From assembly GCA_016712145.1 (NCBI GenBank), contig JADJRO010000001.1:2852501-2916500 (forward strand): a stretch of 64,000 nt of DNA, in the 5' to 3' direction. The position numbers and the translations under genes are program-made. The notes beneath the pieces are model-generated. The model saw only the letters and a program-made list of their open reading frames with translations. It was not told the origin of the DNA and did not search any database. Positions 1 to 9,314 of the stretch are shown piece after piece. Position 1 is the stretch's first letter. Each line of letters starts with the position of its first letter. Source of the stretch: Saprospiraceae bacterium (GTDB lineage Bacteria > Bacteroidota > Bacteroidia > Chitinophagales > Saprospiraceae).

Positions 1-264
1 GGTATGCAAAGCATTGAAATCTTTCCAAATCCAGTAGATGATGAATTTATTTTAAAGCTGACACAACCGGTACAATCAACAAAAGGCTTTCAAATATTGG
101 ACCTGCATGGAAGAACCATTCAATGCATTGATGAAATCATTCAACTATCCAATGCTTCGTATCGAGTTCAATTATATTCAGAAGGCTTAATTGCAGGAAT
201 ATATTTTATAAGTTATACAGACGCTCAAAAAAAATTGCTTGCAAAATTTATACGTACCTATTAA
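1..264 (+). CDS. C-terminal end of a T9SS-secreted protein (5' end outside window)
   Basis: The frame is open from the first base, so the gene probably begins upstream of the window; the Met at base 4 is unlikely to be the start. The visible 87 residues form a type A T9SS sorting domain: a PNPVDD motif near the start, alternating beta-strand residues, a GIYFISY strand and a basic end (KFIRTY). Such domains direct export across the outer membrane by the type IX system and are then removed. The function of the cargo part cannot be seen. Confidence 0.8.
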   Translation, partial: GMQSIEIFPNPVDDEFILKLTQPVQSTKGFQILDLHGRTIQCIDEIIQLSNASYRVQLYSEGLIAGIYFISYTDAQKKLLAKFIRTY

Positions 265-322
265 TTCTGCATGCGTGTTTTCAAATTATTCGCCTCATTT
301 ATTCGAAATTTGTATTCCTAAT

Positions 323-350
323 TTAATTCTTAATTCTTAATTTTTAATTG
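323..350. repeat. Heptamer array TTAATTN, 4 units
   Basis: Four consecutive 7-bp units, TTAATTC, TTAATTC, TTAATTT, TTAATTG, ending one base before the stop codon of the minus-strand uvrA paralog. It is one of many 7/8-bp intergenic arrays in the window. Confidence 0.7.
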
Positions 351-351
351 A

Positions 352-3171
352 TTATCCGTTTAATTTCGCTTTCAAATATCTTGCGGTATGTGAATTTTTT
401 ACTTTTAACAAACCTTCAGGAGTGCCTTCATATAATAATTGTCCGCCGTGACGGCCTCCACCTGGCCCAAGATCAATAATCCAATCGGCTGTTTTTAAAA
501 CATCCATATTGTGTTCGATGACTAAAACCGTATGCCCTTTTTCTACCAGACTGTGCAATGCAAATAATAATTTTTTTACATCGTCAAAATGCAAGCCGGT
601 AGTTGGTTCATCAAAAATAAAAAAGATGTGATCCGAACTGCTTTCCAAACCAAGATAATAGGCCAGTTTTAATCGTTGAGCTTCTCCACCAGACAAAGTA
701 GAGGAGGATTGTCCAAGCTTTAAGTATCCTAATCCCACATCATTGAGTGGCTTTAATTTTTTTACCAGTTCTTTTCTATCTGAAAAAAACTTCAAGGATT
801 CCTCAATACTCAATTCAAGGATGTCAAATATATTTTTATCCTTGTACTTGACTTCCAAAATTTCATTGCTAAATCGTTTGCCATTGCAATCTTCACAAAT
901 CAAACTAACATCTGCTAAAAATTGCATTTCAACGATAATTTCACCATCCCCTTTGCAGGTTTCACATCGACCCCCCTCTACATTAAATGAAAAATGTTTA
1001 GGTTGATACTGACGTAATTTAGATAAGGGTTGTTGTTTAAAAATATCCCGTATTTCATCATAGGCTTTTACATAAGTAGCTGGATTGCTCCGTGAAGAAC
1101 GACCGATGGCTTGTTGATTTACCAATTCCACCTGCTTAATTCGCTTATACGCGCCACTTAATTTTCCAAGATTTTGGTCCTCCTGAAAATCATCTGTCAA
1201 TTTTGCTTGGAGTAATGGATGAAAAACATGTTTGATCAGACTGGTTTTTCCGGAACCCGAAACTCCTGAAACACAAATCATACATTGAAGTGGAAAATGA
1301 ACTTTTAGGTTTTGTAGATTGTGTAAATTTATATCTTCCAGTATAATTTGATCTGAATTGGTTTTACGAATTAGTGGAATCGGTATTTTATTAATTCCAG
1401 TAATGTAAGAAGCTGTAAGATTTTTTGTTTTTTGATTTAAAAATTCTTTATACGATCCAGAATAAACCACGGTTCCACCATGGATTCCGGCACCTGGTCC
1501 GATATCCAAAATTTCATCTGCATTTTTTATTATTTCTTCTTCGTGTTCAATTACAATGACCGTGTTGCCCAAGTCACGAAGATGATGCAAGGCTTCAACT
1601 AATTTTGCGGTATCCTTTGGATGCAAACCAATACTTGGTTCGTCTAATATATACAAAGAAGAAGTTAAATTTGAACCCAATGTACGTGTTAGATGTATTC
1701 GTTGCGATTCACCGCCACTTAAGGTACTTGAAAGTCGGTCCAGAGTCAAATAAGACAATCCGATTTTATCCAACACTTCGAGACGATTTGTAATTTCAAG
1801 CAGTAAGCGCTTTGCAATTTCAAAATCGCCTGGATCTAATTTTAAAGTTTTGAAAAATTTTAATAAATCTTCAATTGGAATAAACATCAGATCCCTGAAA
1901 TTTTTTCCGGCAAATTTTACATATAAAGCTTCTTTTCTTAATCGGGCACCTTTGCATGCCGTACAATGTGTTTTTCCGCGATAGCGGGCAAGCATAATCC
2001 GGTTTTGAATTTTGTAAAGTTTTTCTTCGAGGTCTCTAAAAAATGCATAGATCCCTTGAAATTGTTCAATGCCATTCCACAAAATTTCTTTTTGTGCCTC
2101 GCTTAGTTCACGATAAGGAAGGTGTAACGGAAAATTTATTTTAGCCGCTATTTGAATCAGAGGTGTAAGCCATTCACTGGATTTTTCACCAGACCAACAA
2201 GCGATGGCTCCTTCATAAATTGTTTTCGATTTATTGGGCACCACTTTATTTTCATCTATTCCAATAATGCGTCCATACCCTTCGCATACAGGGCATGCAC
2301 CAAACGAGTTGTTGTAATTAAACAACTGAGGACTTGGTTCAGGAAATTTTATTCCATCTAACTCAAAGCGCGATGAAAAATGGTGGATTTTTTCATCATT
2401 AAAAATAAGCGTACAATCTCCCAGACTTTCAGAAAAACAGGTTAAAATAGAATCGGCAATTCGCTTTTGCATATCCTCATCCATTGCAGCCAATTTTAAA
2501 CGATCCACCACAATAAAGAAGGATTTATAATCGGAATGTGTGACTTTATGTTTAATATTTTTTTTTGAAACCAGTAAATCTTCGATCAGGTAGAGTTCAT
2601 GATTCCAAAAAATGCGGTTAAAGCCTTTTTGAAGTAAAATTTCTAATTCCTGTTGGAGGCTTCTGTCGGGATAATTTTGTTGTAAATTAAAGGAGATATA
2701 AATTTTAGTGTCCATTTGCTGTTGACCAATAAAATCAACCACATCTTTTACCTCATGTTTTTTAACTACTTTACCAGAAACCGGAGAATAGGTTTTTCCC
2801 AATCGGGCATACAAGAGCCTTAAAAAATCATAAATTTCAGTAAGAGAACCCACCGTGGAGCGGGCATTGCTTGAGGTAACCTTTTGCTCAATTGCAATTG
2901 CAGGACACAAGCCTTTGATATAATCCAATTCAGGCTTTTTCATTCGGGTCAAAAATTGACGGGCATATGCGGAGAGACTTTCCACATACCGACGCTGCCC
3001 TTCTGCATAGAGCGTATCAATGATTAAAGATGATTTTCCGGAACCAGACACTCCGGTTACCACAATGAGTTTGGATTTAGGCAACATGACATCCACATTC
3101 CGAAGATTATTGGATCGGGCTCCTTTAATCTCAATAAATTGTTTGGATTTTGGGTTTTGGGTTTTTGACAT
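352..3171 (-). CDS. uvrA: UvrA-family excinuclease ABC subunit A, divergent paralog
   Basis: At 939 residues it is full length for UvrA, the damage-sensing dimeric ABC ATPase of nucleotide excision repair. Walker A motifs are GVSGSGKSS (residues 40-48) and GVSGSGKTS in the second half. Both signature motifs (LSGGES, LSGGEA) and Walker B segments (ILDEPSIGLH, FDEPTTGLH) are present, as are zinc-binding CPVC/CTAC/CETC/CEDC pairs. It diverges from canonical UvrA: the conserved IGRTPRSNPATY block reads IGRSSRSNPATY and the segment after the third zinc site differs. A more canonical UvrA lies at 43244-46087, so this copy may have a specialised role. No partner gene is cotranscribed. Confidence 0.93.
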   Translation of the reverse strand: MSKTQNPKSKQFIEIKGARSNNLRNVDVMLPKSKLIVVTGVSGSGKSSLIIDTLYAEGQRRYVESLSAYARQFLTRMKKPELDYIKGLCPAIAIEQKVTSSNARSTVGSLTEIYDFLRLLYARLGKTYSPVSGKVVKKHEVKDVVDFIGQQQMDTKIYISFNLQQNYPDRSLQQELEILLQKGFNRIFWNHELYLIEDLLVSKKNIKHKVTHSDYKSFFIVVDRLKLAAMDEDMQKRIADSILTCFSESLGDCTLIFNDEKIHHFSSRFELDGIKFPEPSPQLFNYNNSFGACPVCEGYGRIIGIDENKVVPNKSKTIYEGAIACWSGEKSSEWLTPLIQIAAKINFPLHLPYRELSEAQKEILWNGIEQFQGIYAFFRDLEEKLYKIQNRIMLARYRGKTHCTACKGARLRKEALYVKFAGKNFRDLMFIPIEDLLKFFKTLKLDPGDFEIAKRLLLEITNRLEVLDKIGLSYLTLDRLSSTLSGGESQRIHLTRTLGSNLTSSLYILDEPSIGLHPKDTAKLVEALHHLRDLGNTVIVIEHEEEIIKNADEILDIGPGAGIHGGTVVYSGSYKEFLNQKTKNLTASYITGINKIPIPLIRKTNSDQIILEDINLHNLQNLKVHFPLQCMICVSGVSGSGKTSLIKHVFHPLLQAKLTDDFQEDQNLGKLSGAYKRIKQVELVNQQAIGRSSRSNPATYVKAYDEIRDIFKQQPLSKLRQYQPKHFSFNVEGGRCETCKGDGEIIVEMQFLADVSLICEDCNGKRFSNEILEVKYKDKNIFDILELSIEESLKFFSDRKELVKKLKPLNDVGLGYLKLGQSSSTLSGGEAQRLKLAYYLGLESSSDHIFFIFDEPTTGLHFDDVKKLLFALHSLVEKGHTVLVIEHNMDVLKTADWIIDLGPGGGRHGGQLLYEGTPEGLLKVKNSHTARYLKAKLNG

Positions 3172-3429
3172 GAATCCGAATGAACCTGCAAAAAGAAGGT
3201 TTTTTAAGCAATTATTTAAATAAGATTCAAAATACTACCTGTGATTGGCATTTTTTTTGATATGTTTGTATTAGGTAATCAGCGTAGCCGGTTAAAATTT
3301 CGTTAAAACGAAGGCAAGCATGCAACGACTACGATGGCTATCGTATCTTTATCACGTAATTAACAGCTCACAAAAAAAAAGCCTATAGATTAAAACTTCT
3401 ACACTTTATTCATCTTTAAAAATAAGGGT

Positions 3430-4011
3430 ATGCAAGTAATTAATCTAACAGATCAAGCCCTAATTGATCTGTATCTTCAAGGCGACGAGTCCGCTTTCTC
3501 CGAATTATTAAAGCGTCACCAGCAAAAGATCTATACGTCTATTTACCTGTTCGTCAAGGACCGGGAGTTGGCAGAAGACCTTTTTCAGGATGTCTTTATT
3601 AAGATTATTGACACCCTTCGGAAAGGGAGTTACAACCACGAAGGTAAATTTGGCCAATGGGCTATCCGGATTGCATACAATATGTGTGTGGATCAATTTA
3701 GACGCAATAAAAGGCGGACTAAAGTAAGCGGAGGCGATGATTTCGACATTTTTGATGTTTTGGAATTGCCAGATGAGAACCGGGAGGATCAAATGATCCG
3801 TTCAGAAACCCACAACAGAATTCGCAGTTTAGTAGATCAACTGCCGGATGAGCAACGGGAAGTGGTTGTGTTAAGGCATTATGCCGATATGAGTTTTAAA
3901 GAAATCAGCCAACTGACTCGAGTAAGCATCAATACAGCTTTGGGCAGGATGCGTTACGCCCTCATCAATATCCGGAAAATGATGGAGGAGCAGGCCATGG
4001 TGCTTCAATAG
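3430..4011 (+). CDS. ECF-type RNA polymerase sigma factor
   Basis: A 193-residue sigma-70 family protein of group IV. Region 2 spans about residues 10-95 (AFSELLKRHQ, AEDLFQDVFIK, NMCVDQFRR) and region 4 about 125-185 (LPDEQREVVVLRHYADMS, then a helix-turn-helix with SINTALGRMRYAL). No anti-sigma gene is adjacent on either side, so control may be at the level of its own transcription or through an unlinked partner. A hairpin terminator follows at 4153. The upstream 258-bp gap contains a small TTCGTT/AACGAA inverted repeat (3299-3312) but no clear gene. The regulon cannot be read from the sequence. Confidence 0.9.
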   Translation: MQVINLTDQALIDLYLQGDESAFSELLKRHQQKIYTSIYLFVKDRELAEDLFQDVFIKIIDTLRKGSYNHEGKFGQWAIRIAYNMCVDQFRRNKRRTKVSGGDDFDIFDVLELPDENREDQMIRSETHNRIRSLVDQLPDEQREVVVLRHYADMSFKEISQLTRVSINTALGRMRYALINIRKMMEEQAMVLQ

Positions 4012-4152
4012 CAGACAGCCTCATCAGTTAGCATTCATTTTTAGCAAAACCTTAACAGGAAATTGAAACCAAGCGCATGGAAGCTGCGTTTTAGATAATA
4101 AGTGAGAGTTTTTAAGCTTCGTTAAAGTCGGGATTTTATTCCCACAGGGATT

Positions 4153-4192
4153 AGAAAGGTCGCATCGCCTTGATGCGACCTTTCTGTTTTTT
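4153..4192 (+). terminator. Rho-independent terminator after the sigma factor gene
   Basis: Perfect 14-bp inverted repeat (4153-4166 and 4172-4185) around a 5-base loop, followed after one G by six T. It stands 140 bp past the sigma factor stop, implying a 3' untranslated tail. Confidence 0.88.
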
Positions 4193-4215
4193 AACCCCTA
4201 CATTTCCTTTCTTTT

Positions 4216-4223
4216 TATCTTTG
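4216..4223 (+). promoter_or_regulatory. Bacteroidota-type -7 box (TATCTTTG) for tRNA-Pro
   Basis: Exact match to TAnnTTTG, 55 bp before the tRNA and just after the preceding terminator. No good -33 TTTG is visible at the expected distance. Confidence 0.5.
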
Positions 4224-4278
4224 AAAATGGGTTTAACCCAGCCGTGTGTGCACATGCACCGTGGATTCAATTTACATT

Positions 4279-4352
4279 CGGGATGTAGCGCAGCCTGGTA
4301 GCGCGCTTCGTTCGGGACGAAGAGGCCGCTGGTTCGAATCCAGTCATCCCGA
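4279..4352 (+). tRNA. tRNA-Pro (anticodon CGG)
   Basis: A 74-base cloverleaf. Acceptor arms CGGGATG and CATCCCG pair, with discriminator A. The anticodon arm is CTTCG-TTCGGGA-CGAAG with CGG at the anticodon, and the T loop reads GGTTCGAATCC. The D arm and anticodon arm closely resemble enterobacterial tRNA-Pro(CGG). The 3' CCA is not encoded (GAC follows), so it would be added after transcription. Confidence 0.95.
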
Positions 4353-4384
4353 CAGCCTGGCTAATTTAGCGCTACTGGTTTAAG

Positions 4385-5146
4385 CTATAAATCTAAGTTT
4401 TTTAAGAGTTGAACATACTCTTGAGGTGCCAAATCTTCCGGCCGCCTGTCAAAAAATGGATCTTGAAGCAGGTCTTGGTTTTGAACATAGGACTTTAAAT
4501 TATTTCTTAAAGTTTTCCTCCGATATTGAAAAGATTGCCGCACCAATTTTTGAACCGCATGATAAGTTGTGTTTGAAATGGCATCCTGTCTGCGTGTAAG
4601 CTGCAAAACACTGGATATCACTTTGGGAGGCGGACTAAACGAACTGGGTGAAATGTCAAAACACTTTTTGGTATGATATAAGAGTTGGGTAATTACACTC
4701 AATCCACCATATTCTTTCGAACCAGGGGGTGAAATAATGCGCATGGCCATTTCTTTTTGAAACATTCCAATCATACAGGGTATCCGATCTGCGTTTTCCA
4801 ATGTTTTGATAATGATCTGAGACGATATGTTGTATGGAAAATTTCCACACAATACAAACGGATGCGCATCAAACACATCTTTAAAATCAAGTTTTAAAAT
4901 ATCCTGTTTTATCAATTGATCTTCCGATAACAAATCATGTTGCAATAAATAATCCTGCATGTCCCGATCTGCTTCCACGGCAATAAAGTTTGCTTTCAGG
5001 TTTTTCAGATAACGGGTTAAGGCTCCTTTGCCGGGACCAATTTCCAATAAGTAATCTCCTGGTGTTGCAGCTATCAGTGCAGCAATTTTTTCTAACACAT
5101 GTTTGTTATGAAGAAAATGTTGGCCAAATGATTTTTTTGCAAACAC
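4385..5146 (-). CDS. rsmA: 16S rRNA dimethyladenosine transferase
   Basis: A 253-residue SAM-dependent Rossmann methyltransferase of the RsmA/KsgA family, which dimethylates two adjacent adenines in the 3' terminal helix of 16S rRNA during 30S maturation. N-terminal FGQHFL, SAM-binding LEIGPGKGALT and catalytic NFPYNIS are all visible, and the C-terminal small helical domain is present. It lies 12 bp after the upstream alpha/beta hydrolase on the same strand, so the two probably share a transcript. It converges on the tRNA-Pro gene. Confidence 0.95.
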   Translation of the reverse strand: MFAKKSFGQHFLHNKHVLEKIAALIAATPGDYLLEIGPGKGALTRYLKNLKANFIAVEADRDMQDYLLQHDLLSEDQLIKQDILKLDFKDVFDAHPFVLCGNFPYNISSQIIIKTLENADRIPCMIGMFQKEMAMRIISPPGSKEYGGLSVITQLLYHTKKCFDISPSSFSPPPKVISSVLQLTRRQDAISNTTYHAVQKLVRQSFQYRRKTLRNNLKSYVQNQDLLQDPFFDRRPEDLAPQEYVQLLKNLDL

Positions 5147-5158
5147 GTGAATGAGTTT

Positions 5159-5938
5159 TTATAAAAAAAATGTTTTAATTACTTCCAACAACTTCATGGG
5201 TTGATCTGCATGGATCCAATGTCCGGCATCTTTTATTTCTATCAATTGTCCATGTATGAAAGTTTTTTTTAATTCTTCCATTTCTTCTGCCTCAATGTAA
5301 TTCGAGTGTTCGCCTTTTACAAAACAAACTTCATTGGATATGATCTGATTAAATTTAATTTCTTCTAAAATGTGGTGGTAATTTTCAAAAAGACTTTTTA
5401 AATTAAATTTCCAGTTAAAACCTCCAGTTGACTGTCTGTCTAAATTTTTTAATAAAAATTGTCTAACTACCAAATCGCTAATTTCAGATTGCAAGATCAA
5501 ATCAGCTTCATCCCGTCTTTGCAGTGCTTCAAGCTTTATTTTAAACAGTGCTTTAAATATTGAATCATGACCACGGTTATATACTTTAGGGGAAATATCC
5601 AGAATCATAGCTCGCCCTAGTTTTTGGGCTTGCATACTGAGCATTTTCAACACGACCTTGCCTCCCATACTATGTCCTATAAGGTCTGGGGCTTGTAATT
5701 GATGTTTTTCAATAAATTGAAAAACATCAAGAGCCATACTTTCAAAAGAAAATGTGGTCGTATGAGGCGATTTGCCATGATTTCTTAAATCCAGGCTGTA
5801 AACAGTAAAATCGGTACTTAATAAACGCACGATACTTTGCCAGTTATCCAAACTCCCAAATAAACCATGCAGGATGATCAAAGCCGGACCCTGACCTGTT
5901 TTCTTGTTATGTAAATTTATAATTTCAGCTTGTTCCAA
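5159..5938 (-). CDS. Alpha/beta-fold hydrolase (YbfF-like esterase)
   Basis: A 259-residue cytoplasmic alpha/beta hydrolase. It has the oxyanion HG segment (ILHGLFGSLDNW), a nucleophile elbow GHSMGG and a late His in DAGHWIHAD. The pattern matches the YbfF-type acyl-CoA thioesterase/esterase branch, but the natural substrate is unknown. It is first in a probable two-gene unit with rsmA and divergent from uvrB, with 26 bp between the starts. Confidence 0.85.
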   Translation of the reverse strand: MEQAEIINLHNKKTGQGPALIILHGLFGSLDNWQSIVRLLSTDFTVYSLDLRNHGKSPHTTTFSFESMALDVFQFIEKHQLQAPDLIGHSMGGKVVLKMLSMQAQKLGRAMILDISPKVYNRGHDSIFKALFKIKLEALQRRDEADLILQSEISDLVVRQFLLKNLDRQSTGGFNWKFNLKSLFENYHHILEEIKFNQIISNEVCFVKGEHSNYIEAEEMEELKKTFIHGQLIEIKDAGHWIHADQPMKLLEVIKTFFL

Positions 5939-5964
5939 ATGGGGCTTATTTTTACCGTTTTGTT

Positions 5965-7983
5965 ATGTCGTTTAAACTAGAATCCGTTTACAAACCTACC
6001 GGTGATCAACCCCAGGCCATCGAACAATTAGTTGATGGGATTAACAAGCAGGAACGTCAACAGGTTTTATTGGGGGTAACAGGATCTGGTAAAACATTCA
6101 CCATTGCCAATGTAATTGCCCAGGTCAATAAACCGACTTTGGTGATGACGCACAATAAAACCTTGACCGCACAATTGTACGGAGAATTCAAGGAATTTTT
6201 TCCGGATAATGCGGTTGAATATTTTGTTTCCTATTACGATTACTACCAACCGGAAGCCTACCTGTCAGTTACTGATACATTTATTGAAAAGGATCTAATG
6301 ATCAATGAGGAGGTCGATAAATTGCGATTAAAAGCAACGTCTTCCTTGCTTTCCGGACGAAGGGACATCATCATGGTGGCTACCGTTTCATGTATTTTCG
6401 GGATGGGAAATCCTGAAGATTACAAATCAGGCATCATTCGAATTCAAAAAGGACAGGTGTATCCTCGAAATGCATTTTTATACAAACTCGTGGACAGTTT
6501 ATACAGCCGCACAGAAACCCAATTAAACAGGGGAGAGTTTAGGGTCAAAGGCGATACGGTGGACATCCATTTACCCTACGCCGATTATGGATACCGCATC
6601 CATTTTTTTGGAGATGAAATTGAAAACATTGATCAAATTGAGTTGAGCAGCGGCAAACGAGTCACCAGTATGGACCATGCGGCCATTTTTCCAGCTAATT
6701 TATATGTTGCACCTAAAGACCGACTGAAAAACATCATTTATTCTATTGAAGATGAATTGCAGGCTCAAAAAATTTATTTTGAATCTGAGCGAAAATATTT
6801 GGAAGCGAAGCGGATTGAAGAACGAACCCAATTTGATTTGGAAATGATTCGCGAATTGGGCTATTGCAGTGGAATTGAAAACTACTCCCGCTTTTTTGAT
6901 GGCAGGGTACCGGGTACCCGACCCTTTTGCTTGTTGGATTATTTTCCAGATGATTATTTACTAATTATTGACGAAAGCCACGTTACAATCCCTCAAATAC
7001 GGGGAATGTGGGGAGGCGACCGAGCCCGAAAACAAAACCTTGTGCAATTTGGATTTCGACTTCCATCTGCTCTGGATAACCGGCCATTAAATTTTGATGA
7101 ATTTGAACAACAAATCAATCAGGTTATTTACGTCAGTGCAACACCCGGTAATTATGAATTAACAGAAACCGAAGGTGTATTTGTCGAACAAGTAGTGCGT
7201 CCTACGGGTTTATTGGATCCTCCAATTGAAATACGCCCATCTTTTAATCAGATTGATGATTTAATGCATGAAATTCAGCAACGAAAGGCAAAATCGGAAC
7301 GTGTGTTGGTAACAACACTGACAAAACGAATGGCTGAGGAATTGAGTAAATATTTTCAAGGATTGAATATTTTGTGTAAATACATCCACTCAGAAATAGA
7401 TACCATGGAACGTGTGGAAATATTGCGCGATTTGCGTTTGGGTGAATTTGATGTACTGGTGGGGGTTAATTTGTTGCGGGAAGGCTTGGATTTGCCTGAA
7501 GTTTCTTTAGTTGCAATTTTAGATGCAGATAAAGAGGGATTTTTAAGAAATGACAGATCCCTGACACAAACTGCGGGACGTGCAGCAAGAAACGTCAACG
7601 GTCTGGTGTTGTTTTATGCTGATAAAATCACGGATTCTATGCAACGGACTATCGACGAAACCAATCGACGTCGCATTATCCAAATGGCTTATAATGAAGA
7701 ACATCAGATTACCCCTCAAACCCTGAGTAAAACGCGGGAAGAAATCATGCATAAGAGTTCGATTTTGGATATGAGGGGACATTCAAAAGTTTATTTTGAA
7801 AAAGATGAAACAAATATTGCAGCCGATCCATTGGTTGCTTATATGAATCGGGATCAATTGGAAAAACTCATTCAACAAACAGAATTAAAAATGAAACAAG
7901 CAGCGAAAGATCTTGATTTCATTCAGGCTGCCTCCCATCGGGATGAAATGAATGCATTAAAAAAACGATTGAAAGAAATTTAA
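5965..7983 (+). CDS. uvrB: Excinuclease ABC subunit B
   Basis: 672 residues, the usual length. It is the DNA-loading helicase-like subunit that receives damaged DNA from UvrA and recruits UvrC. Walker A GVTGSGKT is at residues 37-44. The beta-hairpin region (YYDYYQPEAY) follows, then the DESH helicase box, the helicase C domain (LLREGLDLPEVSL, QTAGRAARN) and a C-terminal UVR motif ending at about residue 670. The PqqB-like gene starts 2 bp after its stop. Two UvrA proteins in this window could both feed it. Confidence 0.97.
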   Translation: MSFKLESVYKPTGDQPQAIEQLVDGINKQERQQVLLGVTGSGKTFTIANVIAQVNKPTLVMTHNKTLTAQLYGEFKEFFPDNAVEYFVSYYDYYQPEAYLSVTDTFIEKDLMINEEVDKLRLKATSSLLSGRRDIIMVATVSCIFGMGNPEDYKSGIIRIQKGQVYPRNAFLYKLVDSLYSRTETQLNRGEFRVKGDTVDIHLPYADYGYRIHFFGDEIENIDQIELSSGKRVTSMDHAAIFPANLYVAPKDRLKNIIYSIEDELQAQKIYFESERKYLEAKRIEERTQFDLEMIRELGYCSGIENYSRFFDGRVPGTRPFCLLDYFPDDYLLIIDESHVTIPQIRGMWGGDRARKQNLVQFGFRLPSALDNRPLNFDEFEQQINQVIYVSATPGNYELTETEGVFVEQVVRPTGLLDPPIEIRPSFNQIDDLMHEIQQRKAKSERVLVTTLTKRMAEELSKYFQGLNILCKYIHSEIDTMERVEILRDLRLGEFDVLVGVNLLREGLDLPEVSLVAILDADKEGFLRNDRSLTQTAGRAARNVNGLVLFYADKITDSMQRTIDETNRRRIIQMAYNEEHQITPQTLSKTREEIMHKSSILDMRGHSKVYFEKDETNIAADPLVAYMNRDQLEKLIQQTELKMKQAAKDLDFIQAASHRDEMNALKKRLKEI

Positions 7984-7985
7984 CT

Positions 7986-8912
7986 ATGAAGTCGTTTTAT
8001 AAATTATTGTTTCTGCATTATATATTATTTTTTAATTGGAACCTAAGCGCTCAAGATAGTTCAACCGTACTCTTATTAGGAATTTCTCAAGATGGATCCT
8101 ATCCTCACATGGGTTGTGAGGCCAATTGTTGTAAACCTGCCTGGAAAGACTTGAAAAAAGCTCACATGGTGGTGTCACTGGCTGTAATCGATCCACAAAA
8201 TAAAAAGTGGTATTTGTTTGAGGCGACTCCAGATATTTCAAAACAAATTCATTTATTCAATAAACTAACAGGCAATCAATACCCACTCATGCCTGATGGC
8301 ATTTTTATCACGCATGCACACATCGGTCATTACAGTGGATTGATGCAATTGGGAAGGGAAGTAAAAAATTCAAAAGAAATTCCTGTATTTGGATTGGAAC
8401 GCTTTTGCAATTTTATTAAAGAGAATGGTCCCTGGAGTCAATTAATAAAACTTAATAACATCGTTATCCAAGCGATTAATCCGGATCAAAAAATCGTACT
8501 TTCTGCTTCCTTATCTGTAACGGCATTTACTGTTCCCCATCGCGATGAATTTTCAGAGACCGCAGGATTTAAAATAACAAGTGGTGCTAAAACGTATTTG
8601 TTTATTCCTGATATTGACAAGTGGAATTTATGGAATCGCAACATTGTGGATGAAGTAAATAAAGTTGACCTTGCATTTTTAGATGCTACTTTTTATTCAA
8701 TGGATGAATTAAAATCGCGAAATATTCAGGAGGTACCGCATCCAACGGTTAAAGAAACCATGGATTTGTTTCACGCTGAAACGAAAGCAAGCAAATCCAA
8801 AATTGTCTTCATTCATATGAATCATACCAATCCATTAATTTGGTCAAAGCGTTACCAAAAAGAAGTTTTAAACGAAGGATTTAAAATCGGGTTTCAAGGG
8901 CATCGTTATTAG
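7986..8912 (+). CDS. Secreted PqqB-like metallo-beta-lactamase-fold protein
   Basis: 308 residues with an N-terminal signal peptide (about 22 residues, ending LSAQ). The fold and conserved blocks resemble PqqB: a GISQDG start, a Cys-rich GCEANCC segment, an altered metal motif THAHIGHYSG (an HxHxGH form), PHRDEFSETAGF and a closing IHMNHTNPL block. PqqB in the PQQ pathway is cytoplasmic and surrounded by other pqq genes; here the protein looks exported and no pqq gene is nearby. It is 2 bp downstream of uvrB, so cotranscription is likely but a functional link is not implied. The substrate is unknown. Confidence 0.8.
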   Translation: MKSFYKLLFLHYILFFNWNLSAQDSSTVLLLGISQDGSYPHMGCEANCCKPAWKDLKKAHMVVSLAVIDPQNKKWYLFEATPDISKQIHLFNKLTGNQYPLMPDGIFITHAHIGHYSGLMQLGREVKNSKEIPVFGLERFCNFIKENGPWSQLIKLNNIVIQAINPDQKIVLSASLSVTAFTVPHRDEFSETAGFKITSGAKTYLFIPDIDKWNLWNRNIVDEVNKVDLAFLDATFYSMDELKSRNIQEVPHPTVKETMDLFHAETKASKSKIVFIHMNHTNPLIWSKRYQKEVLNEGFKIGFQGHRY

Positions 8913-8920
8913 AAAACCCA

Positions 8921-9205
8921 ATGTGTTTCAAAAAAAAATGTAATTGAACCACATAGGCACATAGAGATTTAGGAAACAATAGTTAATTAAAAAGAAATCA
9001 ATTCTATGCATCTATGTTTCTATGTCCCTATGTGTTCCAAAAAAGATTGTAATTGAACCACATAGGTACATAGGGATTTAGGAAACAATAGTTAATCAAG
9101 AAGTAAATCAATTCTCTGTATCTATGTTCCTATGTCTCTATGTGTTTCAAAAAAAAAATGTAATTGAACCACATAGGCACATAGGTATAAAGAAAACATA
9201 GAAGG
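8921..9205. repeat. About 110-bp tandem repeat (2.5 copies) built of octamers
   Basis: The unit starts ATGTGTTTC and recurs at 8921, 9030 and 9140, with the third copy truncated. Each unit opens with CACATAGG/CACATAGA-type octamers (8950-8965) and closes with four octamers CTATGCAT, CTATGTTT, CTATGTCC, CTATGTGT (9004-9035 in the first copy). The two ends are complementary, so each unit can fold into a hairpin. It fills most of the 402-bp gap before the ABC-F gene; no coding frame is seen. Confidence 0.85.
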
Positions 9206-9314
9206 AAGAAGCTACATTTTAATTTTTGGATTCTTTTAGAGCAAACAGCATTCATTTATCCTATTTACAACTCATAACAATCTTCTTAACGAGGATTTTC
9301 TTTTCTTTGCAGCC

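Noticed and set aside
3172..3429. Small RNA gene upstream of the sigma factor
   Set aside because: Only a 6-bp inverted repeat and weak box-like sequences; no terminator before the sigma factor start.
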